Origin: Nemertoderma westbladi | Taxonomy: Eukaryota; Xenacoelomorpha; Nemertodermatida; Nemertodermatidae | Direction: 5' to 3' | NCBI GenBank assembly: GCA_032718475.1 | Contig: JAUCBJ010001382.1 | Coordinates: 28,843 to 92,842, forward strand | DNA: 64,000 nucleotides | In this document: one piece after another, positions 1 through 10,683 of the stretch | How the letters are laid out: each line of letters begins with the position of its first letter | Position numbering within the stretch: position 1 is the stretch's first letter | The notes under the pieces: generated by a model | Seen by the model: the letters and a program-made list of their open reading frames with translations, nothing else | Told to the model about the DNA's origin: nothing | Database searches by the model: none | Program-made: the position numbers and the translations under genes

Positions 1-227
1 CTAGAATGTTCCTGCATAAATTGGTATTGTCTATCCATCATTGCTGTCGTCTGTTGTTGCATCAACTCGGCTTGATTCAACATCATTTGTTTAAACATCT
101 CCATCATTCCCCATGTTGATTCACCCTTACCAGAAGCCACACTACCGTCATCTTCTTTGTTAAGTTGCTGACCATGACCTTGACTTTGACCCTGGCCCTT
201 CTTGGTCGGGTCGTCCTTCTTCGACAT
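1..227 (-). CDS. 5' part of a gag-like gene of an LTR retrotransposon, running off the left edge
   Basis: Read on the minus strand, an ATG at 227-225 opens a frame that continues to the window edge. The product starts MSKKDDPTKKGQ and goes through a Gln/Gly-rich low-complexity stretch to a Met/Gln-rich helix (WGMMEMFKQMM, then AELMQQQTTAMMD). A Lys-rich start followed by a Gln/Met-rich helical segment resembles the N-terminus of Ty3/Gypsy-type Gag, but no nucleocapsid or CA motif is in the window. The frame is also open without an ATG up to 344 (LEKRITRQNPLDVRRQY before the ATG). The remaining element would lie left of the window. A host low-complexity protein is an alternative. Confidence 0.45.
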   Translation of the reverse strand, partial: MSKKDDPTKKGQGQSQGHGQQLNKEDDGSVASGKGESTWGMMEMFKQMMLNQAELMQQQTTAMMDRQYQFMQEHS

Positions 228-344
228 TTGTTTGGCAGCTTCAATATCCTTGTGATATTGACGACGTACGTCTAGTGGGTTTTGACGAGTTATCCTCTTC
301 TCCAGTTTAAACAAAAAAACAACAACAACTGAAATGGCTGGCGA

Positions 345-1470
345 TCATAAGCCTGTGAAACTCCAATCCATTAAATTAAACGCTGTTCTCCAGTGGATGC
401 AGTTGGTGGGACCTCCATGTGATAAGTTCTTCTTGCCCTCCCCCGGGTTATATCTGCACCGACCACAATTGATGCTAAACTCCAATATGATATGATAAGA
501 ATAACAAACATACATATATTAATTAAGCAACAATAATTTCATTAATCACAGACTTATGTCACCATTGTAAATACCGATAGGCTACCAACTAATTAGCATT
601 AGGCCTACATAAATAATTATTGCAGTAATCGGGTATACACTATTCCCCTTACAGTACTGCATACAGTGGATGTACGGTAGTGCGTTTTTACTAATTGCGA
701 ATGCAGCAGTTCCTTAGGCCTTAGGGCAAATTATAATTAGTAAGTTTTTTGGAAATTTTAGCTAGGTTTGCGAGAATTCAGTTTCGGTCAAAATTATTTT
801 GTAAAATTCTAGAGTTTTGTACCGGTATGTTAGGTAACCGCTTAGTTATTTTATACCATCTGGAGATACATGGCAAGACGGAACTTCTGAGTTTGGGGTT
901 CGTGTGGGTCTGCGGGTTCGGTTTGCAATCAGCGAAGGGCCTGAATCTTTGGACGCGGACGTGGAATCTCACAGCAAACAAGGTTAGTTGTTCTGTTGGC
1001 ACCATAGTGTTTGTGGAAGCAGTAAAAAATTATCGGTTGTTTAACTGCGAAGCTGAACTCAATTTATTAGTTAGGATATTTAGGTTTAGCCGGCCATGGT
1101 TTTGAATCGCTCAAGTTAGAGAGAGAGTTAGAGAGAGTCGCAACCCGAAGATGTAGCCACGCGCTAGTGGATACATATAATATTTGAAATTAAAATTACG
1201 TTGATTAGAGCTATATATAAAATTAGAAATATTCGGGCGGCAAGTATATTTTGAATATTTTGTATTAGATTCAAAGTTATTTTGTGCTATACCGGTATTT
1301 AATACTATATAGTAGCTATATAATAATATTTTTGTTTAAATATTGTGCTAGTATTTGCTATAACTATATACCCCATTAAATTCACAATATTGCATTGCGA
1401 ATTTATTTGACATTTGGACCAACTGATTATTTGACAAATAATTTGACCGTGTTTCGGTTAAATTATAATT
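345..1470. other. No supportable gene; flank between the left gag fragment and BEL-1
   Basis: AT-rich DNA with several ACCGGTAT and AGGCCTA words. A 118-codon frame at 749-1105 shows no family motif and looks like chance. Part of this interval must be the 5' leader of BEL-1. However, I see nothing that matches its 3' LTR (TGTTACGG start at 12581), so the 5' LTR appears to be missing, truncated or too diverged to see by eye. Confidence 0.5.
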
Positions 1471-1512
1471 ATATCTCGAACTTTTGCGAGATATTTTTGC
1501 CGGAAGGCAAAA
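1471..1512 (+). promoter_or_regulatory. Two tandem perfect hairpins in the BEL-1 leader, just before gag
   Basis: Hairpin 1 pairs ATATCTCG (1471-1478) with CGAGATAT (1487-1494) across an 8-nt loop. Hairpin 2 starts on the very next base: TTTTGCC (1495-1501), loop GGAA (a GNRA-type tetraloop), GGCAAAA (1506-1512). The gag ATG follows 13 nt later at 1526. Such stacked leader structures in LTR elements can serve packaging, dimerisation or translation control. Which of these applies here is not shown. Confidence 0.6.
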
Positions 1513-1525
1513 CATTATTTAGACT

Positions 1526-4500
1526 ATGAGTGTCTCAGACAAAGAGGCACTAGAGGACAGCTACGAGACGGCGGCAGGACCGCCGACTGACGATAGCGTA
1601 AACATTACTGTTGATGACAATGCCGACTATGACGACGCAGCGAGCGACGCTGACGTAAGTGAACAGGAGGACGAGACAGTGACTAGTGAGGAAGAAGAAC
1701 TACCTCAGGTAATAGTATTAGGATCCCCTACCGCTACTGATAGGAAGGACTGTACGGCAGCCCGGACAGAGGTGAGTGATAGGGAGAGTAGTGTAGCAGA
1801 AGCGAGAGCCCGGAGCCCGGTTTCCAGACCTGTGGGTATGGTAAGTGCCGTGGTCCCGACGGCTGTAAGGAGTACCCGTAGTTCCCGAAATAATCCTTCA
1901 AGTCCACCAAGTGTGAGTCAGGTAAGCGAGAGAGAACTGGATATCGCGATAAAGAAGAAACTTCGCGCGCATGCCGGACATATAACTCGGACGGCGGACA
2001 AGGTAAGGAAAATGTTAGCCGACTCAGCGAACATCGGGAGGGTAGAGTTAGTAGAGATTAGAAGAGGATATAACTCAGCGTTATTCAAGCAGACGGAGGA
2101 GCTTGCAGTCCTAGCGAAGAAGGCAGTAGAGTCTCAGTCGAGCGACGTGGCGACGAGGATTTACGACAGGGTTTTAGCAGCCTTGTTGGAGCACCGCGAG
2201 TTATCGGAGCGATTCCGACGAGTTAGGACGGAGAACTGGCTGCTATGGGCATCACAAGCGCAGGCGACTCAGGTGAGTGACGCAGAGTTGAGAGACTTAG
2301 TGGAGCGAGAAGAGATCCAAGATAAAGAGGAGCGCCGTTATCAGAGGGAAGTTACTAGCTGGCTGATGCAGAATGGAGTGGTGGTACCAGGCCAGGTGCT
2401 ACCGACGACGGAGAACATTCAACAGAGGACGTTGACTCCACCCGACGACGCATCCAGAGACAGTGGCGATTCCCAGGTTAGTCACGCGCGAGGGAAGGTT
2501 ATATGTGCTAGATCCCTTGTTTCTCACAACTCGGCGGAGGAGAGAAGACGCCGACTGGACGAACAACAGGCGGAAGTTTTGCGTGCATCGGAAGCACGGA
2601 AGGAAGCCGAGCGGGAACGGGAGCGCACACGTAAGTTAGACGCGAAGTTGCGAGAGTTGGAAGACAAAGGTAAGCGTGAGCAACTCGAACGCGAACAGGA
2701 AGAACGCGAACTACAACTCGAACGCGAACGCGAAGAACGCAAACTCGAACGCGAACGCGAAGAATGCGAACTCCAACTCAAACGCGAACGCGAAGAACGC
2801 GAACTCCAACTCAAACGCGAACGCGAACTCCGACTCGAACGCGAACGCGAACGGGAGGCAAAGGAACGCGAACAAAGAAGGCGCGAACTCCAACTTGAAC
2901 ACGAGCGCAAAGAACGCGAACTCGAGATCGAGAAGGAGCGACGGGCGTTGTATGAAGAGAAGGCGCGGGTGGAAGAAGAGAGCGCAGCGAGACGAGCGAG
3001 GGAAGAAGAAGAACGTAAACTGGCGCAGTTGGAAAGTGCGAGATTAAGTTTAGAGAGCGAAGAACGGACCAGGAAGGCGAATGAAATCGCCGAGAAGGGG
3101 ATGCGAATGATCGAAGAATGTGGGGCGAGTGTAGGGACCGAGTTGCGAGAACTGTTCGCACTGCAGAAGGCCGAACAGGAAGCGAGAACTCCGACTATAC
3201 GCGAGTCGACGACGACCAGAATTCCTATACCCGGTCCAGCTATTACGAGTACACGGATCGCTAAACCGTTCTCTACATATCGCACGCCAGTTGGTATTAG
3301 TGCTTCACCCATCGCCCAGGATCTACGTCATCAGAACACCGCACCACTATACACCGAACGCGACAACGGAGAGTTTAGAGAAACTCCGACGGGCCGAGTA
3401 TTGGGCGAACCGAACCCGCGGGTTTGGAATACGCAGACGGAGCGCCGACCCAGTTCGACGGAGAACTTCCGGGTTAAACCGGAAGAGGGATCATATGAGA
3501 GACAGCGGATTACTCAGATAGAGCCGACTATACAACAGAACCCTAGCCAGGAATTTATTACGAGGGATGAGTTAAGTGCTAGTTTAGCGCAAGCTATATC
3601 GCCGCACATCCAACCTATAACGGACATGCTTAGCAACCTACGGTTAAAGGAAGCAGCCCAGGTAAGAAGTAATTCAAATCCCAGCAGGCATGAATTAGAT
3701 AAAGTCCAACCTAGTCAACGAGTACGCATATCGGAGGAGACTATACCACATAGACCTCAGGTAAGGACGCCTGTCCCGAATATTCATAATCCCAATTTCG
3801 AAAATTCGGCCGAGAAATTTATTCAGGATGCTTGGGTCAGGGCCTCGGCGCGCAAACCATCGCGAGCGCTAAGGACTGACACCGAGTCAAGCGATGAAGA
3901 GGAAGACATGAGACGTCAGAAGTCCCGAAACTATAAGGAAAGAAGGACGGACGCGGAGCAGGTAAGTTGGAACCACCGGGAAAGGACCAGACTTAACAAC
4001 CCTGCGGAACTAAACCATTTGTTAACCCGGAACGACGCAACCCTTAGGGACATAGGTAAGTTTGCTGCTAGGCAAGGACTGCCGACGCAACAACCCCAGA
4101 AGTTTATGGGCAACCATAAGCACTGGAGGACATTCAAAACCTATGTCGACGAGCAGCTAACCAACAGCACCTTTACTCCCAACGAGAAGTTCAACTATTT
4201 ACTTCAGATGCTCCATCGAGAACCTAGAGCCATTGCTGATTTCGGCAACGAAAGAGCATTCGAGTTAGCGATGAAGACGCTTAGCGACATCTACGGGAAT
4301 AAAACGAAGATGGCGCAGTCGATAGTAGAAGACTTGGGTAAGGGCGGAAGGATTACAACTCCGTTAGAGCTGTTGAACTTAGCGAACGCTATTTCGAACG
4401 CATTGGACATCTTGAGGACGGTGAATCTACCTCATCATGGTGATCACGCCGAAGTTTTGAAGAGCGTAATAAGACGTCTAAACATGCGTTACCGACAGAA

Positions 4501-4783
4501 ATGGCGCAAATTAGAGCATAAGTTGGAGGGCCAAGGTAAGGTGTTGACACTTCAGCATATTCATGACATGATAGCCACAGACGCAGTAGCAGAGATGAAA
4601 TCAAACTTCTCAGAGGAGAATATGAGAGAGTCTAAACCTGTTACCGGTAAGTCTATGGTAAGTTTTGACGATGACAGGACCACTGTGACATTTAACTCAG
4701 TAGACAGATATAATTCGAATACCCCAGCCTTTAGATCAGACTCGCGAGTATGGTCAGGTGAGCGGTTAGATAGACCTGGTTAA
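1526..4783 (+). CDS. gag: BEL-1 Gag polyprotein (N-terminal part, without zinc knuckles)
   Basis: A 1085-residue open frame from ATG 1526. Residues 1-60 are acidic. About residues 340-525 form a highly charged Glu/Arg coiled coil built from degenerate REREERELQLE-type repeats. Residues about 850-1000 match the DUF1759 pattern of BEL/Pao Gag (FMGNHKHWRTFKTYVDEQ, later NEKFNYLLQML). The frame stops at 4783, just before the zinc knuckles, which lie in the next frame. In the related BEL-2 copies Gag and zinc knuckles share one frame, so this break is either a frameshift signal or an indel. Role: capsid-like particle assembly and RNA packaging. Confidence 0.85.
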   Translation: MSVSDKEALEDSYETAAGPPTDDSVNITVDDNADYDDAASDADVSEQEDETVTSEEEELPQVIVLGSPTATDRKDCTAARTEVSDRESSVAEARARSPVSRPVGMVSAVVPTAVRSTRSSRNNPSSPPSVSQVSERELDIAIKKKLRAHAGHITRTADKVRKMLADSANIGRVELVEIRRGYNSALFKQTEELAVLAKKAVESQSSDVATRIYDRVLAALLEHRELSERFRRVRTENWLLWASQAQATQVSDAELRDLVEREEIQDKEERRYQREVTSWLMQNGVVVPGQVLPTTENIQQRTLTPPDDASRDSGDSQVSHARGKVICARSLVSHNSAEERRRRLDEQQAEVLRASEARKEAERERERTRKLDAKLRELEDKGKREQLEREQEERELQLEREREERKLEREREECELQLKREREERELQLKRERELRLEREREREAKEREQRRRELQLEHERKERELEIEKERRALYEEKARVEEESAARRAREEEERKLAQLESARLSLESEERTRKANEIAEKGMRMIEECGASVGTELRELFALQKAEQEARTPTIRESTTTRIPIPGPAITSTRIAKPFSTYRTPVGISASPIAQDLRHQNTAPLYTERDNGEFRETPTGRVLGEPNPRVWNTQTERRPSSTENFRVKPEEGSYERQRITQIEPTIQQNPSQEFITRDELSASLAQAISPHIQPITDMLSNLRLKEAAQVRSNSNPSRHELDKVQPSQRVRISEETIPHRPQVRTPVPNIHNPNFENSAEKFIQDAWVRASARKPSRALRTDTESSDEEEDMRRQKSRNYKERRTDAEQVSWNHRERTRLNNPAELNHLLTRNDATLRDIGKFAARQGLPTQQPQKFMGNHKHWRTFKTYVDEQLTNSTFTPNEKFNYLLQMLHREPRAIADFGNERAFELAMKTLSDIYGNKTKMAQSIVEDLGKGGRITTPLELLNLANAISNALDILRTVNLPHHGDHAEVLKSVIRRLNMRYRQKWRKLEHKLEGQGKVLTLQHIHDMIATDAVAEMKSNFSEENMRESKPVTGKSMVSFDDDRTTVTFNSVDRYNSNTPAFRSDSRVWSGERLDRPG

Positions 4784-7700
4784 AGCAACAGGAGTTGCCG
4801 GATGGATTTGTAGGTTGCCAATACTGTTTACTAAAGGAGGTAAGATCTGACGACCATAAGTTAGATAGTTGCAGACGGTTCAAAGAATTAAATTCGGAAC
4901 AGAGAAGAGTTCAAGTGCGGACGTTGGACACCTGTTGGGCATGTCTTGCGCCAGGCCATGTACGGCGGCAGTGCCCGAACAGCAAGGACGGATGCATGGA
5001 ATGCGGCAGACTACACCACAAGTTGCTACATGCGGATTTCCATACCCCAACGGACCGTTACTTACAGCGAAATCCTCAAAGGAAGGGGAGCAAAGAACCC
5101 ATATCGATAAGGAGGAATACGTACACTGGCATCCAGGACGATGGTTACCAACCAGGTTCGTCGGATGAGGATGGCGAGTCGAGCGCGAGAGAAGTGACCT
5201 GCCAAGGTTTCACCGCGGATAGTTCATCGACCAGCGCGCGGACGTATTTATCATCGGCAACGTCGGAAATATTTAGCGTGATTCCGGTGAAACTTACTGG
5301 CGATAAGGGATCGAAGAGAATATATGTGATGTTGGACACTGCGTCCACATTATCGTATATCGACGAGGAAGTGGCGAGAGCTGTTTCTAGCTTCCAGGAC
5401 GCCGAGGAGATCCAAATAGAGTTGAAGTCTATGCATGGAGTAGGAGACCTCAAGGGACACAGAATTTCGGTAGAACTAGATTCCCTACTTCCGAGAGACC
5501 AACACACTCGACAAGAACGGAAAGCTTTGCCATTGGACGGATTTAAGTGTCTAGCTATGAAGGGATTCGGCAGGCAGTTAGGTAAGGTGCCGCCGATGAG
5601 TCCCATAGCACAGGAGTATTTTGACAAGCTCAGGATACCCAGACACCAGGTAGGTTATAGGAATGTTTCTATGTTGATTGGTGCAGAACAGCTGATCGCA
5701 CACCAAATATGGGAAACGAGACCAGCTGAGCCGCATGTCAATGGACCACATGCCCATAGGACTATACTAGGTTGGTATACACGAGTACCCATGTCTTATG
5801 AGTTTACAGGTGGCGACAAGCCAATAAACAGATACGACGAATTACAGCCTATAATTCAACCACCGTTAGTAGAACCACCAGACATAGACGAGTTTAGGAG
5901 AACCTGTATTGACCACTATAGTGACTTTAGCGAGTCGGACGAGGAGTTGATTCCCGATAATGTTTGGTTGTCGGAACCACTTCATAACGACCGGACAGAT
6001 AGTGAACCCGAGGACTACTGTTATCAGACCCGTGGGTCTGGTTCAGCGGCCCACGCTACCTATTTGACTAACGTTTTGACTTATACAGACATAGTGGAGG
6101 GTCAAGTGGCTAAATATCGAGACCTAGACATTTTCCAGTATAGTGAGGAGGAATTACAGAAGGAATTGATACGCCAGGACCTCGAGACAGGAGCCAGAAC
6201 CGTCGAATGGCTGGATAGGGACGCAATGGAACCCGGTGGATATGACCTAGCCATGTCTACTGATGAGAAACGGTCGCTGGAGATGATGGAAGATACCATA
6301 CGTCTACTACCGACTGGACATTTTGAAGTTGGAATGTTGTGGCGTCGACAACCACCTAAGTTGGAGAACAACTACAACTTAGCCTTGAAAAGATTGAACG
6401 GAGTAAGGGCTCGGTTGTTGAAGAATCCAGACATTAGGGAGAAGTATTGCGCCCAGATCAACAACTATTTCGCCAAGGGATTTGCTGGGAAGGTAGAGGA
6501 CCCTGACTTAGTGACAGACCAGACTTATTACCTTCCACACCACTATGTGACTCACCCTGACAAACCTGACAAAGTCCGAGTAGTCAACGACTGCGCAGCA
6601 GTCTATAGAGGTATGTCCCTGAATTCAGAGTTGATGGATGGTCCCAACCTGAATAATTATTTGATTGGAATACTGTTGCGTTTTAGACAGCGGCGATTCG
6701 CATTTACTTGTGACATCGAGGCGATGTTCCACCAGGTAAGAGCCTGTAAGGCAGACCAGGATAGCCTTCGCTTTCTCTGGTACGAGAATGAAGACTTATC
6801 CGGCCCAGTGGTTACATACCAGATGTACGTTAGGATATTTGGCGCCCGCGATAGTCCGAATGGCACGCTGTTCGTTTTAAAGAAAACGGCAACAGCCCAG
6901 ATTGGTAAGTATCCAGTAGAAGTAATCGAGTCTATATTGAGAAACTTCTATATGGACGACGGATTGGTGTCCAAGGACACAGCGGAACAAGCCATAGAAG
7001 TGGCTCACGGCCTGCAAGAGTGCTTGGCTACAGGGGGATTTCCTCTGACCAAGTTCACTACCAATTCGGAGGCCCTATTAGAGTCGTTCCCGGTGAAAGA
7101 TCGCGGGAGCGGAGACATTGAATTGGGGGTAGAACCAATTCCCATGGCGCGAGTACTGGGACTCGCTTGGAACCCGAACTCAGATAAGTTCCAGGTAAGA
7201 GTTAGATTTGAGCCCAGTAGCCCAGACAAAGTTTTGACTAAGAGAATTTGCTTATCGACTTTAAGTAGACTATTTGACCCGATGAACTTTATCAGTCCGG
7301 TAATATTACAGGCACGAGCGTGCATGAGAAAAATTTGGTTGTCCGACGTAGAGTGGGACGAACCAATATCTCCTATACATGCAAAGCAGTGGAGGGAGTG
7401 GGAAGCCGAGTTGCATCTATTGAAAAATATAGATGTACCCCGTTCCTACTTTCCGAATCAGCTGGTATTCCCAGCTGATTTAGAGCTGCATATGTTTAGT
7501 GACGCAAGTGACACCGGCTTTGGTATGGTAGCCTACCTTCGCCGAGAGGTAAGTCAGGACAAGTTTGAGACGGCCTTTGTGACTTCTAGATCAAAGACAA
7601 TGCCGGTCAAATACATGACTGTCCCTCGTGCAGAGTTACAGGCGGCAGTAGTTTCAGTCGAGGTAAGTAAGCAAATAACTGAGGAGTTGGACACGACATT

Positions 7701-9924
7701 GACCTTATTCTATTGGACGGACGCATCCTTAGTGTTAGTATACATCGCGGCCGACAATATTGCACTAAAGACATTTGTGGCCAATAGACGCGCTCAGATC
7801 GTTGACTTTTCGACGAAGGAACAGTGGAGACATTGTCCGGGAGTGTTAAACCCGGCCGACATAACTTCGAGAGGTGCAATGCCAGCGGAATTCTGTCAGG
7901 AAGAGTCGCAGGAGTTTTGGTTGCATGGACCTGATTTTCTAACGAGGACACAGGAACATTGGCCGGAGCGACTGAAGATAGTGACCAATCCGATGCCTGA
8001 AGATGCAGAAGTCAAGGTGGAGAAAGTCTCTAAGTCGAAGTCTAAAGCCAAACTTAAGTCATTGGAGCGGCCTGAAGAGTCATTGGAGCGGCCTGAAGAG
8101 TCATTGGAGCGGCCCGGAGACCTGTCAGACCAACAGACTTACGTGACTACTAGGTCCGGAAGGGTAAGTTATGACATCAAACCACCCTTACAGACTAAAC
8201 CGGAGTCACAGTTTGTAAGTGACGGACAGAAAATGACCGACAAAATGGAGCCTTTGGTTTCCAAACCTGCGGGTTTGGATTCGAAACTTCCATTAGTTAG
8301 CGGACAACCGTCGCTGGCATTAGAGTCATGCAGTGTTTATGACAAATTACTAAATTCGTCTGCCTCTTGGCTGACAATTTGTAAAAGAACTGCGTGGTTA
8401 AGCCGATACATTTTGTACCTTTGTTTAAAACATTCGAAACATTTGAGAGAACCATTGAGCACCAATAGTGAGCGAATTCGGAAATTGAAACAACCTCTGA
8501 CAGGGGATGAGATTGATCAAGCGGAATTAAAGCATTTGAAACATTATCAAATGTGTGCCTTCCCGAAAGAATTCCATCTATTATCGGCTCAACGACCAGT
8601 TCTCTATAAACCCCTTAGAAAATGGAGTCCATTAATCCATAAGGGTTTAATTTGTCATAGATCGAGAATCCAGACTGTCGACATAAACTCACAGTTTCGG
8701 TTCCCAGTGATAATCCCTAGTCACCCAATAGAATTGCAAAGAGCGATTCTATGGGATATACATAAGAGGTTGCATCACGCGGGAAAGTTACACTGTCTGT
8801 CGGCAGCGAGACAGCGATTCATTCTATTGCAGCCAAGCAGGGCAGTTGGCACTATGTATGACGCCTGTCTGGTTTGCAAGAGGGTGAACGCCAGAGTATT
8901 GGAACAGGAGATGGCTGAACTCCCGGAAGCGAGAGTGCAGGCATATGACCCACCCTTTACGAACACAGGGGTGGATTGTTTTGGTCCGATTGAAGAAAAG
9001 AGTGGACGGCTGACCCACAAGCGATGGGGTCTGCTACTGACATGCATGGCTAGTAGAGCCATACATATCGAGCGTGTGGCAGACATGTCGACCAAATCTC
9101 TGCTCCTGGCCTTGAAGAGATTTATGGCCAGGAGAGGACTAGTAAAGGCGTTCTATTCCGATAAGGGTACAAACTTTGTCGGGGGGAATAGCGAGTTGAA
9201 CGCGGCTCATAAAGCGGCACAGAATAAGGAAATTTCTGCAGCACTTTTGCCGCAACGAGTAGAGTGGAGATTCAATACTCCAGAAAGTCCTTGGAGAGGA
9301 GGAAGTTGGGAGCGTTTAGTTCGCTCTGTAAAGCAGGCCATTGCCAAAACGTTGCCTGTAAACAAACAACTTACCGACGACGAACTGGTCACAGCTTTCA
9401 TTGAAATCGAGCATACCCTCAACTCGAGGCCGATAGCTATGTTGCCAGACGGTGTTGCATTAACGCCGAATCATTTGCTAATGCAGAGTCCAGCATTTCT
9501 TGTGCCGGCATCAGAACCCGTTAGTGCCGACCTATATAGTCGTAAAAGCTGGAAAGTAACACAGTTTGTGGCGTACACATTCTGGGAATATTGGCGGGAA
9601 TACTATCTTCCCACCATATCTACCAGAACAAAGTGGTACAAAACGGTTCGGAGTCTCCAAAGGGGAGATTACGTGTTGATAACCGAACCCATTGTCAAGA
9701 GAAAATACTGGGAGACGGGAGTGATCTTGCACACACACCCAGACGTGCAAAACATAGTGCGCACAGTCACTGTGAAAATTAGGTGCAAGTGTCCGCACCC
9801 AAAAAAGTGTAAAACTAATGGTTTACACACCTTGGACCGACCGGTCCAAGATATTGTGTTATTAGAGGAGACACGTATCGAGACGGGAGATTATAATTTG
9901 TCTCCTGCCTCAAAACAGAGTTAG
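4774..9924 (+). CDS. pol: BEL-1 zinc knuckle-protease-RT-RNase H-integrase polyprotein
   Basis: Open from 4774 with no nearby ATG; the frame is -1 relative to gag, with a 10-nt overlap (4774-4783). In order: CCHC-type knuckles (CWACLAPGHVRRQC, then a Cys/His cluster, about residues 50-85); an aspartic protease with DTA at 5335-5343 instead of the usual DSG/DTG; an RT with the FYMDDG active site (YMDD at 6949-6960); RNase H (SDASDTGFG near 7498); an HHCC zinc domain (near 8760-8870) and a DDE integrase with Asp 8974, Asp 9160 and Glu 9310 (DCFGP, SDKGTNF, SWERL). It ends in a DUF5641-like region (LQRGDYVLI). The domain order is diagnostic of BEL/Pao. No stop or gap was seen, so the enzyme set looks complete. 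Confidence 0.9.
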   Translation, partial: TWLKQQELPDGFVGCQYCLLKEVRSDDHKLDSCRRFKELNSEQRRVQVRTLDTCWACLAPGHVRRQCPNSKDGCMECGRLHHKLLHADFHTPTDRYLQRNPQRKGSKEPISIRRNTYTGIQDDGYQPGSSDEDGESSAREVTCQGFTADSSSTSARTYLSSATSEIFSVIPVKLTGDKGSKRIYVMLDTASTLSYIDEEVARAVSSFQDAEEIQIELKSMHGVGDLKGHRISVELDSLLPRDQHTRQERKALPLDGFKCLAMKGFGRQLGKVPPMSPIAQEYFDKLRIPRHQVGYRNVSMLIGAEQLIAHQIWETRPAEPHVNGPHAHRTILGWYTRVPMSYEFTGGDKPINRYDELQPIIQPPLVEPPDIDEFRRTCIDHYSDFSESDEELIPDNVWLSEPLHNDRTDSEPEDYCYQTRGSGSAAHATYLTNVLTYTDIVEGQVAKYRDLDIFQYSEEELQKELIRQDLETGARTVEWLDRDAMEPGGYDLAMSTDEKRSLEMMEDTIRLLPTGHFEVGMLWRRQPPKLENNYNLALKRLNGVRARLLKNPDIREKYCAQINNYFAKGFAGKVEDPDLVTDQTYYLPHHYVTHPDKPDKVRVVNDCAAVYRGMSLNSELMDGPNLNNYLIGILLRFRQRRFAFTCDIEAMFHQVRACKADQDSLRFLWYENEDLSGPVVTYQMYVRIFGARDSPNGTLFVLKKTATAQIGKYPVEVIESILRNFYMDDGLVSKDTAEQAIEVAHGLQECLATGGFPLTKFTTNSEALLESFPVKDRGSGDIELGVEPIPMARVLGLAWNPNSDKFQVRVRFEPSSPDKVLTKRICLSTLSRLFDPMNFISPVILQARACMRKIWLSDVEWDEPISPIHAKQWREWEAELHLLKNIDVPRSYFPNQLVFPADLELHMFSDASDTGFGMVAYLRREVSQDKFETAFVTSRSKTMPVKYMTVPRAELQAAVVSVEVSKQITEELDTTLTLFYWTDASLVLVYIAADNIALKTFVANRRAQIVDFSTKEQWRHCPGVLNPADITSRGAMPAEFCQEESQEFWLHGPDFLTRTQEHWPERLKIVTNPMPEDAEVKVEKVSKSKSKAKLKSLERPEESLERPEESLERPGDLSDQQTYVTTRSGRVSYDIKPPLQTKPESQFVSDGQKMTDKMEPLVSKPAGLDSKLPLVSGQPSLALESCSVYDKLLNSSASWLTICKRTAWLSRYILYLCLKHSKHLREPLSTNSERIRKLKQPLTGDEIDQAELKHLKHYQMCAFPKEFHLLSAQRPVLYKPLRKWSPLIHKGLICHRSRIQTVDINSQFRFPVIIPSHPIELQRAILWDIHKRLHHAGKLHCLSAARQRFILLQPSRAVGTMYDACLVCKRVNARVLEQEMAELPEARVQAYDPPFTNTGVDCFGPIEEKSGRLTHKRWGLLLTCMASRAIHIERVADMSTKSLLLALKRFMARRGLVKAFYSDKGTNFVGGNSELNAAHKAAQNKEISAALLPQRVEWRFNTPESPWRGGSWERLVRSVKQAIAKTLPVNKQLTDDELVTAFIEIEHTLNSRPIAMLPDGVALTPNHLLMQSPAFLVPASEPVSADLYSRKSWKVTQFVAYTFWEYWREYYLPTISTRTKWYKTVRSLQRGDYVLITEPIVKRKYWETGVILHTHPDVQNIVRTVTVKIRCKCPHPKKCKTNGLHTLDRPVQDIVLLEETRIETGDYNLSPASKQS

Positions 9925-10683
9925 TGTTAGACGCAACTCACTTTGTATGCATTCCTCGTATGCAAATACAAGGAAATGCATAGGAGCGGGGTTGTGGTGA
10001 TTTGCGTTGAGTTTTGTCTGGTGGGTATCAAAACAAAATTTTATTTTCAAATTTTGAAAAATTTAAAATTTTTTGGAAAATTAGAAGTGAACCCAAGACA
10101 ATTCCAGACGCTGTGTATAGACGCGCTTTAGAACTCGTCTATAGATAAACAGTAATTTGAAAAGTCGTGAAGCCTGGAAAATAGCATTTAGAAACCATGG
10201 TGACGGCTATATTACGTAGGAGTGTAAATTGAGTTTAGCAACTTCCACAGATTGGTGCCAACAGTGCAACTAAGGTGCTAAAAGGTTAGTAGCACCAGAG
10301 GCGTACATGGACCCCACTCAGTAGTTTGCAGTGATGTGTGATGTTCGATTATCAAACCTGTGGGTTCGGTATAGTCGAGTATTGTGGCTATGGTCCTTTC
10401 TAACTACTGTAGTTTAGTACGAGTAATGGGAGTAGTTTGGGCATCAAAAAGTGAGTTGGTCACGGCCAGTTTATCTCCAAAGTTTTTGCGCTATGCATGG
10501 GAATAGGTTACAGGATAGTTAGTTAGGAAGAGACGGGATCTAGAGAGTCGAACCTGAACTGCTGGAAGGCGGAGGGGGTTCGGGAGGTCTGTCCTTCGGC
10601 GACATCTAACTGATTACCCACAGTGTAATTGGTTTGCGTAACGGAACACTTATTGGGTTATATATGTATATACGCGGGGCATA
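9925..10683 (+). other. Non-coding stretch between BEL-1 pol and the downstream ORFs
   Basis: No frame with family motifs. It contains an A/T-rich run near 10030-10080 and no LTR-like terminus. The position, between pol and a further ORF, is where some BEL/Pao elements carry an env-like gene, but nothing here looks like a signal peptide or membrane anchor. Confidence 0.4.

Noticed and set aside
749-1105. 118-codon ORF upstream of BEL-1
   Set aside because: No motif, composition like non-coding flank.
2524-3312. Ser/Arg-rich protein on the minus strand opposite the BEL-1 coiled coil
   Set aside because: Shadow of the Glu/Arg codon repeats in gag.
4758-4791. A 34-nt intron joining BEL-1 gag to pol (CAG|GTGAGC .. 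ACAG|G)
   Set aside because: Too short for splicing, and the join does not restore the pol frame.
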